Assembly (NCBI GenBank): GCA_002189035.1
Contig: NEEC01000019.1
Coordinates: 1,364,001-1,428,000 of the forward strand
Source of the DNA: Utricularia gibba
Taxonomy: Eukaryota; Streptophyta; Magnoliopsida; Lamiales; Lentibulariaceae
Reading direction: 5' to 3'
DNA: 64,000 bases
The translations under genes were made by a program, and so were the position numbers. This document shows, piece after piece, positions 58,337-64,000 of the stretch (the first letter of the stretch is position 1; the number at the start of each line of letters is the position of its first letter). Under the pieces are notes generated by a model. The model was not told the origin of the DNA and ran no database searches. It was given only the letters and a program-made list of their open reading frames with translations.

Positions 58337-60055
58337 TTATTCCAATGCCGGAGTAGTGCTCGGGGCTGCTCGTGCACTTTGCTCAGTCAACAAAGGCGGG
58401 GCAGCAGGAGGAGTCCTTGCAGATTGTGCCTCTGAAGGATTTGTGGTCGTGCCCGGTTCTGCTGGAGTCATTGAAGATGAAGAGCTGGATATGCTGTCGT
58501 CTGTGATATGAAGATGATCCATCATTCTAGAGGGAGTAGAAGGACTATGACCACCAGGGTGGCCTTGGTTGTCCTCCCTGATGGGTTCAGGAGATGTGTC
58601 TGCGGAACTGTTTCGGGCGAATAGTCGCTCCTTCCAACTCCTTGTGCTCTTTGATATAGTCTCTTGTATCTGTTGATTTGAAAGAGAGAAGCTTTCGTAA
58701 AAAAGACAAGTTCAGTTGACAGAATTGCTACCGAAGACGCTCATAAGTCATACCTTGTTGACAAAGCACCAAGGCGAGTTTTCAAGGATTCGGAGAATGA
58801 TTGTAGGTCAGATGGCCCAGCTCTATCTTGCCTACTAGGTGAACTAGCAGCATTGGACCTCCTACAGGAAGAAAGAAGGCCTTACTTAATATGGATCTTT
58901 CCGTATTGGATAGGTAAATGTCAAGAAGTAGACATACCAATTGTTCGATGTATACGCATGTTGCCCTGTTCCTGCACTGGATACAGAATTTGCAGCCACA
59001 GGCTGGTCAGCCTGGGTTGAAGGTGGCTGTCCAGTGGGATTTGAGGACTCTTCATCAGGATCCATTCGTGAGGTATTTGGGCCAGTTATAAGAACAGTGG
59101 CAGCAAGGTTGTTGCCATCTCTTTGAGGAAGAGGAAGGGGAGTTGGAGAAGTACTGGAAGGATTGTTTGCATGGGTTGAGAGAACAAAGTAATGAGGACG
59201 GCCTTGAGATGACCTGGTCCGCCCTTCCCGACTAGCAAGCTGGCGAGCTCTTCCCATGGCAGCTGCAGCAGCCAAGTGCTGAATAATGCGCTCTTCTAGC
59301 TCGGTCTCACTCGTGTTAACTGGCAACTGAGGAAAAGCTTGTATATGAGTATACACCACAAGGAAATGTCTATGAAACAAGAAGTATTTAAGCGCTGCCA
59401 AACATGCTGCAACTCGAAATCTCCCAGTGTGGGTGGTGGAATATTGCTGTACTCCTTGGAGGATTCATCCGTAAATTCCTCTCATGCTCCACGGCTTCAA
59501 GCAACTCCTGGCTGGAAAAAATAAAGAAGTGCAAGTAAGCAAAGCAAAACTATGGAGACACTCTGTTTGTTATGATCTGTATACCAGCCAGGATCCTTCA
59601 AGCTAATAGGCTGCCAACACATTGGGCACTGGGAGCTTCTCTGGCACCTAGAAATTCATTTCGATTGATCACCGAATTTTTAAAAGAAAAATTACTGGAT
59701 TTTGTGGAGCATTTTGTATAAACAGGGAACACACAAATTTCATTGATACTCCCTCCAAAAACAACCCGCTAATTCATCAGAATCACAAAATAAGTACATA
59801 CCACTCAAGAACGCACTGGAGATGAAATTCATGCTTGCAACTGGTCAGCTGCAATTGATCAGAAATTAATTCAGCATTTCCTAACCACATACCATGATAG
59901 GCAAAGTAAAATCTTCAGCCTACCGTTGAAGGGTCACTATCACAAAAAGGCTCCAGACATATACTGCACGCATCATCACATGCATCCTGGATGCCTCCTT
60001 CTACAAAAGCTGCAGCCGATGTCAAATGGCTCTCCGACACCTTACTCTCTTCCAT
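58337..60055 (-). CDS. RHF2A: RHF2A-type RING-H2 E3 ubiquitin ligase, two apparent 1-base breaks
   Basis: RHF1A and RHF2A direct degradation of the CDK inhibitor KRP6 and are needed for gametogenesis. Seven minus-strand exons: 59924-60055, 59802-59848, 59585-59647, 59404-59511, 58938-59326, 58754-58861, 58337-58669. The start MEESKVSESHLTSAAAFVEG matches the family. The RING-H2 is CSICLEPFCDSDPSTLTSCK, then HEFHLQCVLEWCQRSSQCPMC. Downstream are the conserved EERIIQHLAAAAAMGRAR and QDRAGPSDLQSFSESLK. Two shifts interrupt it: in exon 4 after IFHHP (about 59428-59434, expected TLGDFELQHLP), and at the start of exon 7 (about 58664-58669, expected STRYKETISKSTR). Each is cured by one added base; the exons then total 1182 bases, 393 residues. 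Since both flanks of each break stay conserved, sequencing error is more likely than gene death. If real, the RING would survive but the rest would be lost. Confidence 0.9.
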
Positions 60056-62218
60056 CTGTGAATGTAAATTAATGTTAAAATGCATCCCAGTTCAGAAAAG
60101 TGGATGGAGATGGACAACTATGACAGAATCGACTATCATCATTCAGAAAAAAAAAGGTTGAACCCATCCACTAAAAGGCCTTAATCAGAGCCAAATTTCG
60201 GAAATGGAAATTGTGCTTTCCATGAACGTGGAAATAGCATCAAATTGTAGCTCTCACCCGTCAAAAAGTAACGGAATGCCAAATGAGATCAAAATACTAA
60301 AAGGGGCAATCACTGTGTTTAATGTAAACATGAAAGATGAGCAGTTCACCATGACTCAAGAGTACAACTAATCAAACATCTCACCAGTCCCATCAGCAAT
60401 AACCTCATCAACAACAACTTCAGCGCTATCAAGCAAGCAATACAAAAAAAGCAGGGGAAAGAGAATCCAGACGATCGGCAACAGGAAGTCCCCCATTTTC
60501 AATTTCCCATTCTACCCGCTAAAAAGACAGCTAAACAAAAAAAACCCAATAAATCTCAACTCTCCACAACACCTAGAATTGCGCACACAATCATCAAATA
60601 ACAACCCCTAAAACCCTGTACAGTAAACCCTAATCATACCTCAAAACTTTCCCCTCTCCAAAAAGAAGAAAAACCACCTCAATCAAAGTAAATCCTTCTC
60701 TGAATCTGCAGCACGTTCCCACTAGAACCGACAGTAAATCAGCAGTCAACACCAGGGAGAACAGAAAGATCCTCCGCCGTATCAGCTTCTTCAGCAAGGA
60801 AAAGCGAAAATAACTTTAGCAGAAAAACGGTTCGATTTTCAGAATTCCGATCCTTTCGCCTATTTCCTTCCCTTCTCCCTTTATGGCGGTCTCAGGACTC
60901 CGATGAACAGCGCAGGACAAAACCCCAAACCCGTCCACCAGATGCATTGACGGTTTTATTTCAAAAAAAATTATTTGTTTAAAACATATTAAATTTATTT
61001 GTGAATCTCGTGAGTAGCTTAGCGTAGGGTAGTCCGTAGGTAATCAATTGCCAAATATATTAAATTTATTTTTACTTTTTGACTAAGAAATATATGTTAA
61101 ATCCCCCCTTATCTACAAACCGTTGACTTGAGTTACAATTAAAAATATTATTCGAATATTATTTATATTTACTGCATTTCATAAATTAAAATATTTGTGA
61201 CAAAACATTTGATGTGTAGAATAACACATACCCTATAGAAAAGTAAAGTTAAAATTTTTAAAATTATTCTCTAAAATTTATGAAAGAAAGAAATTGAATA
61301 TTTCTCGAATTTCTATATTTAAGAATCTATTCTCCAATTTGAACTTGTAGTTCAAATTGTGTAAACTAGAATTAATTTTAAAATTATATAAATAGGATCA
61401 ATTTAAAATTACATAATTGTATTGTGGAATAACATAAAATTAAATTATATGATATAAGTATATTTTTTAAATAAATAAAAATGAATAATATAATTTTTCT
61501 AATTGATTTTCAATTTAATCATTCAAATAGAGATTTGATAAATTTAATAATTTTTTAATTTAATCATATAATTTGAATTTTTAATGTTATTACAAAATAA
61601 TGAAAAAGGAAAATTCTAAAATTAAATAAAACTATTTTAAAAAATTATGGAAACACAACAGGTACTAAATAAGCCGTTGAAAGTAAAAAAAAAAAATTAA
61701 ATTTCTGTTTTGAAATAAACACAAATTGTGGGTGTAAGTTGATATTGAGATAAATTTTGAGGACGGAATTGTATTTACGGGATGTTGGAAGAATTCCCTC
61801 CATTTCTTTCTGGTTTCCCTCCCGGTTTGAGGACGTTGCTGCCGCGATTCTTCCCAACCGGACTGCAAAATCTCCGGCGTTTGCCGCCGAGCTGTGAGTA
61901 GGTATTTGGAGCTTTAAGTTTCAACTTCGATGACTTTCGGAAGGGCCTTCTTCTCATTTCCGCTTTTCCTAACCCTAGTTCGGTGTCATTCTTGCGTTGA
62001 TGTACACCCTTCTGAAAGTATGAATTTACATTGTTTGATTTAAAGGAGGTTAGTTATGCACTGGAGCGTTTAGTGGAGTTATATATTCTTACCTCGTTTT
62101 GCTTGTAATGTTTGCTGTAGTTGTTTGCTAAATGTTGCGTGCTCTGTAGAGAATACTGATCGAAAGCGCTAAATATGTCCTGGGAGAGCTGACGAGTTGA
62201 ATACTTTTTAGTCGCACG
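60056..62218. promoter_or_regulatory. Head-to-head flank of RHF2A and SMC3, with telo-box
   Basis: 60056-60900 holds RHF2A leader and promoter, including a telo-box AAACCCTAA at 60625-60633. 60960-61660 is very AT-rich. 61750-62218 is SMC3 leader; CCTAACCCTAG near 61968 is telo-box-like. Several short minus-strand frames (61645-61957) lack motifs. No other gene or RNA is supported. Confidence 0.45.
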
Positions 62219-63809
<1,591 letters not shown>

Positions 63810-64000
63810 GTATGGATCCTAATTCTTTTTTGTATGTTAGTCGCAATAATGTGACTTCTGAGCATTTTATCAATTCTATCCACGTAGCACTGAAATGAGA
63901 GATATCCTCTGGTTTTTTAAAAGCTTGCAGCTTCCTTGTTCCATTACAATGCTTATATGCTGTTGACTGTAAGTCGAGGCATCTGAAATTTTGTGTATAT

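Overview
This window is nuclear DNA from a flowering plant, most likely a eudicot. The genes are intron-rich with AT-rich introns, and nearly all can be matched to named Arabidopsis families (5-FCL, MTP8, STOP1/2, ATL, AP-2 alpha, VHA-E, E2F, NEK6, IQD, RHF2A, SMC3). Gene density is high, about one gene per 3 kb. I see no intact transposon, rRNA, tRNA or CRISPR array. I cannot name the species.

Layout, left to right. 1-56: 5' end of an unidentified minus-strand gene. 419-1893 (+): mitochondrial-type 5-formyltetrahydrofolate cyclo-ligase. 2448-4140 (+): MTP8-type manganese transporter with a one-base break. 4768-6111 (+): 3-methyladenine DNA glycosylase with an unresolved start frame, followed by an orphan exon (6592-6789). 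7857-9791 (-): intronless PPR protein. 10-13 kb: gene-poor. 12942-14095 (+): STOP1/STOP2-like zinc finger factor. 14784-15326 (-): ATL RING-H2 ligase. 16747-23014 (+): complete 26-exon AP-2 alpha-adaptin. 24168-27239 (-): prolyl-tRNA synthetase, head-to-head with 27730-30263 (+), an LRR protein with a lysine-rich tail. 30845-31693 (-): unknown acidic protein. 31918-33234 (+): a possible small gene. 35787-36267 (+): GIR-like EAR repressor. 37275-39529 (-): V-ATPase subunit E. 40246-43160 (-): E2F factor. 44367-45131 (-): NDR1/HIN1-like protein. 45484-49444 (-): NEK6-type kinase. 52652-54723 (+): R3HCC1L-like protein. 55567-57466 (+): IQ67-domain protein. 58337-60055 (-): RHF2A-type RING ligase with two one-base breaks. 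62219 to the window end (+): 5' part of cohesin SMC3.

The genes are ordinary chromosomal neighbours from unrelated pathways: folate, manganese, DNA repair, endocytosis, translation, cell cycle, cohesion. I found no operon-like or defence-like system and do not claim one. The observations most worth a second look are: an 18-codon in-frame tandem duplication in the stalk helix of V-ATPase subunit E; a four-copy repeat of about 34 residues in the NEK6 tail; two GC-AG introns; a 17-base G tract in the sense strand of E2F intron 1; and four apparent single-base losses, mostly in short homopolymers of otherwise well-conserved genes, which look like assembly errors. Exon coordinates were read by hand from splice consensus, phase and remembered family conservation, with no alignment or transcript evidence.
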